Shown: positions 21,801-33,780, counted from the stretch's first letter. The stretch: DNA of 64,000 bases from Humulus lupulus (GCF_963169125.1 NC_084794.1:159141858-159205857); one strand, 5' to 3'. Made by a program: numbers and translations. Notes: a model not told the origin generated them from the sequence alone.

Positions 21801-22283
21801 ATATTGATGGAGCTTATCACTGGCAGAAAAGCACTTGATGAGACTCAGCCGGAGGAGAGCATGCACCTCGTAACTTGGTTCAGGAGAATGAACATTAACA
21901 AGGACTCTTTCCGCAAGGCAATTGACCCTACAATTGATCTAAATGTGGAAACACTTGCCAGTATCAGCACCGTTGCTGAGTTAGCAGGACACTGTTGCGC
22001 AAGGGAACCGTATCAAAGGCCTGACATGGGCCATACAGTGAATGTCTTATCCTCTCTTGTAGAGTTTTGGAAACCATCTGAGCAAAACTCGGAGGACATA
22101 TATGGCATTGACCTTGAAATGTCGTTGCCCCAAGCACTGAAGAAATGGCAGGCTTATGAAGGTCGGAGCCACTTGGATTTGTCTTCTTCATCACTCCTTG
22201 CTAGCTTAGACAATACCCAAACTAGCATTCCCACACGCTCATATGGATTTGCCGAGTCATTCACATCTGCAGATGGAAGATGA
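18874..22283 (+). CDS. TMK1: TMK-type leucine-rich-repeat receptor-like kinase (two exons)
   Basis: Coding is join(18874-21208, 21754-22283), 954 residues, close to the roughly 940 usual for TMK proteins. The start at 18874 gives a clear signal peptide ([20 protein letters not shown]). The ectodomain (about 28-460) has two LRR blocks split by a non-LRR segment with paired Cys motifs ([12 protein letters not shown]), a TMK hallmark. A Ser/Gly-rich juxtamembrane stretch precedes the membrane helix (about 492-516). The kinase has [13 protein letters not shown] (about 606), catalytic Lys629 in IAVKRME, HRD Asp730 and DFG Asp748, so it looks active. The C-terminal tail (ending [13 protein letters not shown]) is closest to the TMK1/TMK3 type as I recall them. 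Known family members act at the plasma membrane in auxin signalling and growth. An in-frame ATG at 18607 without an intervening stop would add 89 residues before the signal peptide; I judge that to be 5' leader. Confidence 0.95.
21209..21753 (+). other. Intron of the TMK-type kinase gene
   Basis: 545 bp, from GTACTTCG to TGTGTAATTGCAG. Splicing joins ...PEYA to VTGRVTTK within the kinase activation segment and restores the family sequence. Without splicing the frame reaches a stop at 21255. Confidence 0.93.
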
Positions 22284-22512
22284 TGATAAATAGTTGTAAA
22301 TTATGTTAATGGTGTTTGACATGTTCATTCTATTTTTGTCTCTTTTTCTTGTTGTATCACTGATTTACCCTCATCCAAACATTAGATCTCTGACAATATG
22401 AGCTGTAATGAAATGTTTTGCAAATGAATTCAGAAGACTTTTTCTCAGCAAAACAGTAATCCTGGAACTTGGGTTTAAGGAAGGGAACCAAATAAAAAAA
22501 GAAAAAAGAATT
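22284..22512 (+). other. 3' untranslated / flanking region of the kinase gene
   Basis: AT-rich, with possible polyadenylation motifs such as AATAAA near 22491. It ends where Tat-C is inserted; the interrupted flank resumes at 37338. Confidence 0.5.
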
Positions 22513-22517
22513 CTAGG

Positions 22518-24208
22518 TGTTGACTGTGAATTTAGCCAACGACGTGAGAACGTCAACTACGACAACCTTCAAGAGAATTATAAACGACAACAGACAGTTT
22601 TTATGAACGAAAGTAAATGACACGAGGTTTTTATAGTGGTTCAGCCCCGATGATCGGTAATAGCCTAATCCACTTAGAGATTTTATTACTGTATTCACAC
22701 TCAAGATCAGATGAACCGTGTCAACTGAGTTTCTTCAGTGTGAGATATTCCAGAACACAAAAATGGGTTTTTCTCAAGAACAACACACTTTCTCTCTCTA
22801 GAATACAGGTTCACTCTCGATTTTGCCAAAAGTCCTTTTACGATCCTCCCAAGTCCCTATTTATAGACCTGGGTTCTCAACTGATATCCCTTTTTGATAG
22901 GGATATTCTATTATTTACCTAATATTTATATTACAAAATAAACATTCAAAATATAACTGATCCCTAATTTCGAGTGAGGATTGAGTGATTCCCGGATGCT
23001 TGGACCAATTCTCACTGAAGTAGTTTCGGGCAGTTTGACGTAGCTTCTCATGCATGTTGACTATTCTTCAAGCTTTACGTAGGTCAAAGGTGGCATACGC
23101 ATGGCTATCCTTGGACCAAAGGCCAACTACACTCGAGGTATACTCCTCCATTGTGTCCGATCGGACACAATGGTTGTCTTCTTTGGCTTAAGGTGGTTCA
23201 AACCATCTTATTTGACTCCTTCAATCAAGGTCCAATATGACCTTACACTTTGCTCCTCGGACCAAGATGGTCCGAGCCATCTTCTTCCTAGCATATCCTC
23301 GGACCAACATGGTCCAAGCGCTCCTGCAGGCGTCTTGCGCGATCGGGGGAGGTGATGTGCGATCGGGGGAGGTCTTGTGCGATCGGGCATTATGCCCCTT
23401 GGACCTAAACGGTCCAAGCTTCCTTTGCTTAACCAAGGTCCGATCGGACCTTGGTCTTCTCTCTTCGGACCTAGGTGGTCTGAGCCACCACCTCTCCTTG
23501 GATCAAAATGGTCCAAGGTACTCATAAGTACCACGTCCGATCGGGCACACATCCTCCTCCTTGGGCCAACAAGGTTCGAACCTCTTCGCTCAACCAAACG
23601 CTCGATCGGGCATTAGGCTTTTCTCCTCGGACCAAGGTGGTCCGAGCCACCATCTACTTCTCCTTGACCTGAATGGTCCAAGGTACCTCCTTTGTGTATG
23701 TTCGATCGGTCATAGTTATCCCTTTGGACCAAAATGGTCCAAAGTATCCACACGCATCATGTCCGATCGGACACCACCATTTCTACTCACTTCATTCAAG
23801 CCCAAGTTCACTTCTTCCATATCATACCCGATCGGCCGCTATGTGGCTTTCCCCTTGAGTAAAACTTGAGCCTTATTCTTCTTGAACTTATTCGAACCAA
23901 GCTTAACAAGAGGTCTCCTAAGCTTAGGTCCGATCGGACCTACTGTTTCTATATCTTGAACTAAAATTCATACCTCCCCTTCACTTTCTTGGTCTTGGCA
24001 CCAATTTAATTATACGGGTCTTTAAACTGAGGTCTGAGCCAAGCAACCCCCAGTCTAAATACTCTCTTCGATTGGGCGTATTTGGCTTGACCTCTGTCCC
24101 CTTCCTTGACTAATGTATTAGGCCATTACTAAGCCGGATCACCCTACTAACTCATGCCACGTGTCCATTTCACCGCCACGTCATTCTTTTCAAATTTTTG
24201 GGATAACA
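22518..24208 (-). repeat. 3' LTR of Tat-C
   Basis: 1,691 bp; on the minus strand it begins TGTTATCCC and ends GTCAACA. A minus-strand TATAAATA lies at 22858-22865. Between about 23145 and 23945 it is packed with palindromes centred on CCGATCGG and gapped palindromes GGACCA-N-TGGTCC. Confidence 0.95.
23148..23173. repeat. 26-bp perfect palindrome in the 3' LTR of Tat-C
   Basis: The half site CCATTGTGTCCGA is followed directly by its reverse complement. The same 26 bp occur in the 5' LTR at 36271-36296. A second perfect palindrome (24 bp, half site ACCAAGGTCCGA) lies at 23432-23455. Confidence 0.95.
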
Positions 24209-24221
24209 TTTGCCCCCCAAG
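24209..24221 (-). other. Polypurine tract of Tat-C
   Basis: The minus strand reads CTTGGGGGGCAAA immediately before the 3' LTR start TGTTATC. Tat-D has the equivalent CTTCGGGGGCAAA at 59221-59209. This fixes the element orientation as minus. Confidence 0.85.
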
Positions 24222-24406
24222 TTTATTATATGATTTATTCACGCAATAAACTTTTTCTCCGGCTGACGTCATTATAAAAAATAATAACTGTTCATCTTCA
24301 TGCAGCAGACCCACGATCTCTGCAAAAATCCACCCATGATCGTGGAGGAAAGATAATCCCAGAATACCAAAGGTCCAAAAGTAAATGAAAAATCCACTTT
24401 TTTCCC

Positions 24407-24419
24407 TTTAAATATCCCC
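24407..24419 (+). promoter_or_regulatory. Putative promoter of the Tat-C antisense gene
   Basis: TTTAAATATCCCC on the plus strand, followed by a CT-rich leader and a consensus splice donor (GTAAGC at 24577). In Tat-D, TATAAATATA at 59431 is followed by a donor (GTAAGT) at 59600, with almost identical spacing of about 170 bp. The conservation suggests a real antisense promoter and first exon. Confidence 0.55.
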
Positions 24420-24576
24420 ACTCTACACTCTTTTCTTCACATATACAAAATCACTCTAAAAACCCTCCATATTCTCTCTTGGTCGAAATTCCCCACCTTG
24501 CCGACTTCACAAGCTTCAAAGGGAGTCCTTCATCTTCAAGCACCCCCCAAGCAAACTCAAAATTCTCCAACCTTGG

Positions 24577-25995
24577 GTAAGCCTCCTTTCTCCATGCCTC
24601 TTAGATTGTTACATTTTTTTTTAGAAATTCTAAAAAGAAAAAATCATGGCCGAAATGCTTGAGTGCCTTGAATGTTCTTGAAGTTCTTGAATATGTTTTG
24701 CCCAATGTGTTTACTTATTGTTTTGATGAGGTTTGTGGCATGGGTAACCCGAATTTTCCCTTAATTTCATAGGAATTTCAGGACATTTTTGCTATTTTGA
24801 CATGAACATGAACATGGGTTTTGAGGGTTTTGATATTGTAATGGGTTTTTAAGAACATGAAGAAAACCTTTCATTTTCATGTTTTGATCTTGTTTTTTGT
24901 TTGTGTAAATGATGGAATGTGTTTGAGGCTAGGGATTTTTAGGGCTGTCTATTTGGTTAGGACTCGGGGTAGGCAAAGTATGCCATTTAGGGACCATTTT
25001 TTACCTAGTTTTGCCCAGGAATTCTGGGCATAAGCGTGTGGTCCGATCGGACCACACTTTGTCTTCATCGTGAGCCCATGCTCGATCGGGGACGCTGGAG
25101 TGTGGTCGAGCTCGAGGTGTGCGTCCCTTCTGAACGAGGCGAGACAACCACCTCCGATCGGGCTCTGAAATACTTCAGATGAGTGTGTGGTCCGATCGGA
25201 CCACACGCTCTTCCCCTTGCTTTTTAGTGCCCAGATTTTTAATAGTTAAATCCGAACCTCCCTAGACACCAATGCCCGATCGAACCTAACTTGTTGCTGC
25301 TGGCTAGAAGCTTTGGAGGCACGAGGCACACCAGGCGAACTCTCGGGACCTGGGTGCACACCTCTCCTCGGGCACGCTACGCCCGATCGGACGTTCTGGA
25401 GGCTTGCGCGAGGCTCGTGCGGTGGCGAGGCAGGACGTCTCCTGGCTGGAATGTGTCCGATCGGACCAATTGTATCATTTTTTTTTTCTGGGCTCGCGTG
25501 GATGCATGACTCTTTGACCCATAGGCTCTGAACATCTCTTTGGTCATGCCTCGTCCGATCGGGCGTGTCACAGGCGCTTTGGGGTTAGGCTCGCATGGAG
25601 GTAAGGTCGAATGCCCTCCCAGCCAAGCTATGTACGATCGGATGCATAGAACCTCCCTCCTGAGCTCAAAATGTGGTCCGATCGGACCACACATACTTTT
25701 CTTAGGCTTTGGCCTTTTTTCCTTCCAAACGTGTAACCAACCTCTGTATGTTAACTGCGTAAATAAGGACCCTAGCCTTATAGGAAAATCCCAAAAATGC
25801 CTCCTTCTACAAAGTTTAATAAGTTCAATACTTTAAGTGCCTTTTAGGCACTTTTGAGCACTAAAATTATTTTTTCCACATGCGCTATATTTTTATAACT
25901 TAGACAAAATTTTCCAAGTATAAAAATAAATCTTATTTTTGATGAATTTTTTCTGTTTGGTTACTCACCTCCCCATTTTTTATTCATTTTTGTAG
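24577..25995 (+). other. Predicted 5'-UTR intron of the antisense gene
   Basis: The donor GG|GTAAGCCTCC pairs with the acceptor TTCATTTTTGTAG directly before the ATG at 25996, giving a 1,419-bp intron in the leader. It contains three long CCGATCGG-centred palindromes. The prediction rests on splice-site consensus and on the conserved donor in Tat-D. Confidence 0.5.
25036..25691. repeat. Set of TGTGGTCCGATCGGACCACA palindromes
   Basis: Perfect palindromes lie at 25036-25057 (22 bp), 25185-25206 (22 bp) and 25672-25691 (20 bp), with other CCGATCGG or CGATCGG sites between them (about 25083, 25155, 25278, 25383, 25457, 25555). The same core is repeated in both LTRs. Confidence 0.92.
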
Positions 25996-28401
25996 ATGAA
26001 TCGCTCTGATTACAGGGGAGGTGACAATCATACGGACTCTGAATCATCTGCCCCGCAGACAATCGAAACTCCCTTGAATAGCGTTTCCTCACCAGGCTCG
26101 TCTACCGGTTACACTCCAGAGGATCGTCTTCGCCGCTTCAAACAGATCCTCCCTCGCTCAGCCTTATATCTTCTCCACGAGGAACAGTTCCTTCGACAAA
26201 CTTCTGAGTCGACAATGAGGGTGAAGCAATCTAACAGGCTCCCTCAGGAACACGAACCGCAGGTCGCCCGCAGAGCAGTACAGAAGGTGGTACAGCGCAA
26301 TCAAACCCGCACTACCACAACTTCAAGAAAGCCGTCCCTGAAACTTGCTACTGCGATTCAGGATTTGGCTGTCCAGAAGCCACGTGATGAGGGAGAAGAA
26401 GAACCCTCCTGGTTCGTTGCCGAAGCTTCCAAACTTACTCCCGCGCTATTCCAGAGACATCTTGAAGCTTTAGGCTTGAGCGGGGCAAACGTGACATGTC
26501 CGGGCTCACATCAAAGAGCCAATAGGCCCGGTGGAAGGTACTGCGCCTGGTCCCGGCACCATGTACAAGCTGGAGCAACACTCCCGCTGCACATCTATTT
26601 CCGGTCCGTAGCAGACTACTTCAACATCTCCCCATTTCAGATCACGCCGAATGGGATACAGGCACTCTCTGCGCTGTATATTCTTTATTTTCTGAATGGT
26701 TGGGACGAGCCCACCCCTCATGAGGTGCATTACCTGTTTGATCTTCGGACCAACCCTTCTCACAACAACTCAGGTTTCTTCCATTTCTATCACAGGCATA
26801 GGGGGGTTACATATCTCAATGGCATCTCCCATAAGTCAAACGCCGGGAAGTATCATAAGGAATACTTCCTCACATTGGATATTGAGGCCAACAACTTGGC
26901 TTTTACGCGCTCGGGTCCGTTTGAGCGACCATTGCCTACTGAAGGGATGTTTAGGCGGGCCAAGAAATTGGCTAACATGAGTCTTAAAGAGAAGGATGTA
27001 AAAAAGTTGGTCACGCTGGACCTTCTTCAGATGGTGAGTCTGGTGCCATGTGAGCAGGATCTGGTGGTGGAAAGTACCACCGGGGAGAACGACACGCCTG
27101 GTCAGTCTAACGAGGGCACAGAGCAAATGACTGGTCGGCATTCTCCTGGGCCTTCTCCGCTTTCCCGTAGACCTGGCGACCTAGTCATTAGAGAGCCTGA
27201 TCCTCAGCGTAGATCTACTATTCCCGCTCAACCTGGGAAAGGAAAAGCTATCCAGGTTGAAGGGGAACTTAGCTCATCCTCGGACGACGAGGATGAGTCC
27301 CTTGATCAGATCTTCAACGCAGGTAACACATGCCTAGTGAAAATAGGAATATTTTTGATAATTGGTAATTAGAGAGTATCACAATTGTAGTATACACTTG
27401 CATACGTTTCATTATGTTTATTTCTCTAACAATCTTGTTTTTTCATCCTTGGCAGATTCAAACATGTTCAGAGATTGCGTTGCTTCAAAGAGGAAAACTG
27501 GTGATGGAAGTGGCTCTATGCCTCCACAGAAGATTCAGAAGGTAGTACCGCCAAGTCAAGGGAGGCAACCTGGGGGACCGACTACACTTCCGCCATTGAC
27601 CCCCTCTTCCCTTCCTCCTTCTGCGAGCCTAACTCCTACTCACCAGGGTAGTTCAAGTGAGCTTTTTCGTGCTGTTAGCGACCTGGGCAAGGGGCTTCTT
27701 GAGGATATCGGCCGTGATGCATCGACGCTTCAAAGCCTAGACTCCTACCCTCGACTTAGTGTCGAAGTTGTCTTGAAGAGAGGACTCGCTCAATTGATGA
27801 AGGTAAGCATTTTTCCTCGAGATACTTTGTTATTAGTATTTTTACTTGTATTAACTTTTTGTCTTCCATGCAGTCACTTGTCACCATTGGTCATGCTCAG
27901 CTTCGAGCCATAGACTACAAGGAGCTGATCAAGGTGCAGGACGATCAACTGGTGGAGGCCAGGTCCAAGCTGGAGCAAGCAGAGAGAACTATAGCTGAAC
28001 GGGACGAGTCTCTCAAAAAGCAGGCTCAAAACAATGCTTCCTTGACAACTCAATTGGAAAAGCAATCCCTTGATATTAAAGAGTTAGTTCGAGACAATGA
28101 GAGGTTGATTAGCGAGAACGAAGAGCTGAAGCAAGAAAAAGAGCTTGACTTGATTCGCTTTGAGGAGGCCAGTTTTGACTGCTTCTATAAGGTCTGGAAG
28201 CTGAACAAGCCTCTTAATCTTGATTGTTTCCCCAAGGAGGCCCAAGCAGAGGATCTTGCCAGGTGTGAAGCAAGAGCCGCTGAAGAAGCTGCCAACCCTC
28301 CTGCACTCGCCCCAACCTGCTCTGCTATATCATTTCGAGCGAGAGGAGCAGCTGATGCAGAGGAGGGAGTCGATCAACCCTCTAGAGGAGCTCGCCTGTG
28401 A
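25996..28401 (+). CDS. Intact antisense gene of Tat-C (gypsy-type transposon extra ORF), three exons
   Basis: Coding is join(25996-27322, 27456-27802, 27874-28401), 733 residues. All junctions are GT-AG and in phase: G|GTAACAC to TTGGCAG|A, then AAG|GTAAGCA to CATGCAG|T. Exon 1 has a disordered Ser/Thr start, then a folded region (about residues 150-340) with LHIYFRSVADYFNISPFQIT, ALYILYFLNGW and GFFHFYHRHRG. This is the pattern of the plant putative gypsy-type transposon domain (PF04195 by recollection, not searched). Exon 2 is Pro/Ser-rich. Exon 3 is a heptad coiled coil (KVQDDQLVEARSKLEQAERT). Such ORFs lie antisense between pol and 3' LTR in Tat elements; their role is not known. No stop or frameshift was found, unlike gag-pol in the same copy. 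Confidence 0.85.
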
Positions 28402-29337
28402 CTCCCTCTCATAGTTCATCACAGTCTACTTTACTTTGTATTTTGTTGCTCGAACTAGTGAGCTATTTTGACATTTAGCACTTTACTCTTTCCTTGCTGA
28501 CAATTTCAAACTTTTAAGTTTTTATTGTGCATAGCAAAGTTTTTAGATGCCTTTAATTTCACATGAGAATTTAGTTTTTTAACTTAGAAATTTTTACCAT
28601 TCCATAAGTTCACACCAAATATACTTCCTCATGCTCTTATTGCTCTAACTTTTATGAGCGTAAATGTCTTGTTACACGAATATCATTTTTTAACTTAGAA
28701 TTTGAAAAATTCTAAGTTACTTAAGCTTTGTAAAACAAGTTAGCTTAACGGCTATTTTAGACTTCTAAACTTACAAGTCAGCCCAAAAACAAACATATTT
28801 GCTCGTGCTCTTATTGCCTGTGTTGAGATACATACCAGTATACCCTATGTGCCCCCCAAGTGATTGAGGGGTGGATAAATCCTTGATCACTTACTACTTG
28901 ATCGGATTTGTTCGAGTAGTTACTACTCGTGAAACACATGAAATATACGAAAATATATCAGTAGTTGACCACTACATAAATATTATTTAAACGTTGGTCC
29001 TCCATATTATGATACCGACCAGTTGAACACTGTCCAGTATATATTTACACTTAGTTTTTAAAAGACCTGTTTTGTTTAAATCATTATGCCAGTTGAACAC
29101 TGCCCAACAAAAATAATCAACACATATGCAAAGTTTGTAGCAAGGTACGACCACAATGCGTGTGGTCTCTTTTATTGCTCGTAATAATAAATGACAAAAT
29201 GTGTCTAACAACGAGTTCCAAACAAAATAACATTGTTCAAAATAATGCGACTGGGTAGCAAATAACCAGTTCACAAACAAAAAACTTAAATAACAAGTTA
29301 AGCACTTGATACAAAGCTACTACTCTGCAAGTAGTAT
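28402..29337. other. AT-rich spacer between the antisense gene and pol of Tat-C
   Basis: The two convergent coding units meet here. I see only AT-rich sequence with short repeats of an ATGCCAGTTGAACACTGCC-like motif (29033 and 29090). It probably holds the 3' ends of both transcripts. Confidence 0.5.
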
Positions 29338-32300
29338 TTATTGATAATATTTTCTCAAGTGCTCGCCATTCCAGTAGTTTCTGATCAGCTCCCCATTCAA
29401 TCGAGCAAGCTTGTAAGTGCCGGGCGGTAAGACCTGTTCAATTTGATATGGTCCTTCCCAGTTCGGTCCTAGCACACCAGCTGCTGGGTCTCTAACAAAC
29501 ACCTTCCTTAGGACTAAATCTCCGACCTGGAACTTTCGATCTCGCACTCTGGAATTGAAGTAGCGTGCCACTTTTTGCTGATGAGCTGCTACTCTGAGGC
29601 TTGCCTCCTCTCTTCTCTCTTCGAGGAAGTCCAATGATTCTGCCAACAACTGATGGTTCTCCTCTTGGTTGTAAACGGTCCTTCTATGAGAGGGTGGATC
29701 TATCTCCACAGGTAACATGGCTTCATACCCATATGCTAAAGAGAATGGGGTATGGCCAGTTGCCGTCCGAGCGGTAGTCCTATACGACCAAAGGACCTCT
29801 GGTAACTCATCTGCCCAAGCACCCTTAGCTTGTTCCAGGCGCTTCTTCAAAGTGTCCTTCAATGTTTTGTTCACTGCTTCAACCTGCCCATTGGCCTGAG
29901 GATGGGCCACCGAGGAGAAACTTTTGGTGATGCCATGCCGAGTGCAAAAATCGGTAAATATGTCGCTGTCAAACTGGGTGCCATTGTCAGACACTATCTT
30001 TTTAGGTAGACCATAGCGACATATTATATTTTTAACAACAAAGTCCAACACTTTCTTCGATGTAATCGTGGCTAATGGTTCGGCCTCAGTCCATTTAGTA
30101 AAATAATCTACCGCGGCCACAGCGAATTGCACTCCTCCCTTTCCTTTGGGTAACTTCCCGATCAAATCAATGCCCCATACTGCAAAAGGCCACGGACTTT
30201 GCATTTGCTTCAAAAGATTTGGGGGTGCTCTGGGTACCTTAGAAAATCTTTGGCATTTGTCACACCTTTTCACATATTCCATAGAGTCTTCGTTCATAGT
30301 AGGCCAGAAAAATCCTTGCCTCATGATCTTTTTAGATAGACTCTGCCCCCCAGCATGATCTCCACAAAACCCCTCATGCACTTCAGCTAATAAGCTCTTT
30401 GACTGGTCGGGGGCTATGCACCTGAGGAGAGGTAAGGAGTATCCTCTCCTATATAACACTCCATCCACCATGGTGTACCTAGCAGCTTGCCTCATAACTT
30501 TCCTTGCTTCATTACGACCATCTGGGAGTGTCCCATGTTCAAGGTAAGCAATGATGGGAGTCATCCAGGTGTCGACTATCGTAATCGGCATGGCCTCTTC
30601 TCTATCAATACTTGGCTCTGCCAAGTACTCTACTGGAACTATATTCAGTGTTTCGGCATCTTTCGCACTTGCAAGCTTTGCCAGAGCATCAGCATTGGAA
30701 TTCTGCTCCCTTGGTACTAGCTTGATGGTATACTCCTCGAACTGGGCTAGTAAATCTTTAGTTTTGTTTAAGTATGCCACCATGCGTAGGCCCCTCGCCT
30801 GGTACTCCCCTAATACTTGATAAACCACCAATTGGGAATCACTGTTTATCTCCACCGACCGGGCACGTACATCTCTAGCCAGTCGCAAGCCTGCTAAGAG
30901 GGCCTCATACTCCGCTTCGTTATTAGAAGCATTGAATCCGAACCTCAGTGCACAATGAATTCGGTGCTTCTCTGGTGTGACTAGTATAATCCCAGCTCCT
31001 GAATGGTGCTCATTCGACGATCCATCAACGAAAAGTTGCCAAGCAGGAACTTCTTCTTTTAACCCAGTAACACTCTCCTGTTGGTTAGGGACCTCAACGA
31101 TTCCGGTACATTCAGCGATGAAATCCGCCAAGGCTTGACCCTTAATAGCAGTCCTTGGTTGGTACTTGATTTCAAACTGGCCTAGCTCGACCGCCCATTT
31201 AAGTAGCCGACCAGACGACTCCGGTTTTTGCAAAACTTGGCGAAGAGGCTGGTCAGTGAGGACCTTGATGGGGTGTGCTTGGAAATACGGCCTCAACTTT
31301 CGTGATGCAAGTACCAAGCAGTAAGCCAACTTCTCAATCATGGGGTATCGGGACTCTGCTCCTATCAAACGCTTGCTAACGTAATACACTGGGTGCTGCA
31401 CCTTATCCTCCTCACGTACTAAAGCAGCACTAACAGCGTGTTCCGTGACTGCTAGATATACAAGTAGGTCCTCTCCATCAACTGGTTTAGAAAGAACAGG
31501 AGGTTGAGCCAAATGTTCCTTTATCGCCTGGAAAGCTTGTTCACACTCTGCGGTCCACTCGAACTTCTTGCCTCCTTTAAGCAGGTTAAAAAACGGGATG
31601 CACTTGTCCGTTGATTTTGAGACGAACCTGCTTAGAGCCGCAATCCGCCCAGTCAAGCTTTGCACATCCTTTATTCTTGTGGGAGACTTCATCTCCATGA
31701 GAGCCTTGATCTTTTCAGGGTTTGCTTCTATTCCTCGGGAGTTGACAATAAACCCAAGGAATTTCCCAGAACCCACTCCAAACGAACATTTGAGGGGGTT
31801 TAATTTCATGTTATACTTCCTCAAGACTGCAAAGCACTCCTCTAAGTCTCCCACGTGCCCCCCAGCTTCCTTCGACTTCACCAGCATATCATCTACGTAT
31901 ACCTCCATGCTTTTGCCGATTAAGTCACGAAACATGCCATTCACCAAGCGCTGGTAGGTAGCTCCTGCATTCTTTAACCCGAAGGGCATCACTCTATAGC
32001 AATAGAGCCCTATATCCGTTCGGAAGCTGGTATGTTCTTCATCAGGAGGATGCATGCTGATTTGGTTGTATCACGAATATGCGTCCATGAAGGACAAGGT
32101 CTCGTGACCAGAGGTTGCATCCACCAACTGGTCTATTCTCGGTAAAGGGAAACAATCCTTCGGGCATGCTTTGTTTAGATCAGTAAAATCTACACAAGTC
32201 CTCCACTTTCCATTGGGTTTAGGCACCAAGACTGGGTTTGAAACCCAAGCTGGGTAGTATGCCTCTCTAATGAACCCGTTCTCCTTCAACCGCTCTACTT

Positions 32301-32634
32301 CCTCCTTAAGAGCCTTTGCTCGATCCTTGTCGAGTAACCTCCTCTTCTGCTGTACCGCTGGATACCTTTCATCTACGTTGAGCACGTGGCTGATCACAGT
32401 TGGTGAGATACCCACCATATCCTTGTGAGACCAGGCGAAGACATCCTGATTCCTTCGCAAGAACTCTATCAGCTGTGCTCTCACCTCAGCTTTCAACTTC
32501 TTCCCAATCTTGACCCCTCTTGTCGGGTCATTCTCATCTATAGGGACCTCCTCTAATTCCTCGGACGGTCCCACATCACTCTCATAATCCCCAAAGCGAG
32601 GATCAATATCTCTTCCCTCGCTTTGGGCAACGCC
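29338..32634 (-). pseudogene. Tat-C pol: reverse transcriptase, RNase H, integrase (one internal stop)
   Basis: The frame continues from the protease on the minus strand. RT shows NPVLVPKPNGKWRTCVDFTD and the catalytic YVDDM (31899-31885). RNase H has FVDGSSN (about 31030), NNEAEYEALLAGL and SDSQLVV. The integrase zinc region (EVHEGFCGDHAGG, CDKCQRFSK; about 30390-30240) and the D-D-E core are present: GIDLIG (about 30170), SDNGTQFD (about 29985), QVEAVNKT (about 29880). It ends GEHLRKYYQ with TAA at 29340-29338. A TGA at 32073-32071 interrupts a conserved AYSGYNQ motif (Gly codon to stop by one base change). Otherwise the frame is continuous. Confidence 0.92.
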
Positions 32635-33780
32635 CTATTTGGTGACTTCATCACCTGATGGGGTCTTCTGCTCTTTCAAACTGGGAGTGCTCTCCTGGTC
32701 ATACTCCTTCAACACCTCTTCATCGTTTACTACGACAAGGCTCTGGTCTACGTCCATCTCATCCACTTCCCCTCCTTCAACACACACAATCATGTTGTTT
32801 TCCTTGGCACCTTTCTTTGCCTTAGCTATGGAGGCATTATAACACTCTCTAGCCTCCCTTTGGTCTCCTTGGACGCAGCCTACGCAAGCGCTGGTCGGGA
32901 ACTTCATAGAGAGGTGCCAAATTGAAACTACCGCATGCAAGTTGGTGAGTAGTGGTCGACCAATAACCACATTGTAGGCAGACGGGCAGTCAACAATCAA
33001 AAATTCAGTCATCACGGTTTCATGCTTGGGAGCTTCCCCCGCGGTGACTGGTAACTTTATTGTTCCAGCTGGTGATAGTCCCTCTCCAGTAAACCCGTAA
33101 ATGACGTGAGAGCATGGCTTCAAGTCATTGATGGATAGCTTCATTTTTTCAAAAGAGGACTTATAAATAATGTTTACGGAACTTCCCGTATCAACCAGAC
33201 ATCTTTTCACCTTCATGTTAGCTATTTGAACTGTCACTACAAGAGGGTCATTGTGAGGATACCTCACGTGTTTGGCATCCTCCTCAGTGAAGGTGAGGGA
33301 CTCACTTTCATACCTTGGGCTCTTTGATGGTCTCTCCTCCACCGTCATAACCTCGGATGTGGACGCTGCCTCCAACTCATGACGAAGGGTGCGAGCATAT
33401 CTTTCCCTCGCCTTGCTGCTATCACCCGCAAGATGTGGTCCTCCACATATTGTATCTAGTGTGAAGTCCACAGGTTCAGGTTGCAAAGGTGGGGACCGTT
33501 GTCGCTTGAACCCAGGATTATTGTTGCTTCCCTCTCCCTGGGTCTTCTCTGCCTTATACTTTTTTAGTTTCCCCGAACGGAGGAGAAACTCTATCTCATC
33601 CTTAAGGTGGTTACACTCGTTCGTGTCATGACCATAGTCTCCATGGAAACGACAGAACTTGTTCTTATCCCTCTTACTCATTTCCTTCTTGATTGGAGGG
33701 GGCCTTCGGTAAGGGACCTCCTGATGGCTGGCTAGATAGATCTCCGCTCGGGTTGCCGAAAGAGTAGTGTAGTTGGTGAA
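32635..33780 (-). pseudogene. Tat-C zinc knuckle and protease segment
   Basis: In the same frame as gag and pol, bounded by stops TGA (33783-33781) and TAG (32637-32635). It carries the knuckle CRFHGDYGHDTNEC (about 33660-33615), the linker FTEEDAKHVRYPHNDPLVV, and the aspartic protease active site CLVDTGSSVN (about 33205-33175). The post-protease LIVDCPSAYNVVIGRPLL block follows. The D-T-G triad is intact. A translation start within it (for example Met at 33681) would be artificial; it belongs to one gag-pol reading frame. Confidence 0.9.

Noticed and set aside
23208..23597. Several 60-130-codon ORFs on both strands in the Tat-C LTRs (also 36224-36993)
   Set aside because: They arise from the palindromic GGACC/CGATCG repeats, match no protein pattern, and overlap each other in opposite frames.
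32635..33681. Independent gene for the Tat-C zinc-knuckle/protease segment
   Set aside because: It is in the same frame as Gag and Pol, separated by single stop codons, so it is part of one gag-pol frame.
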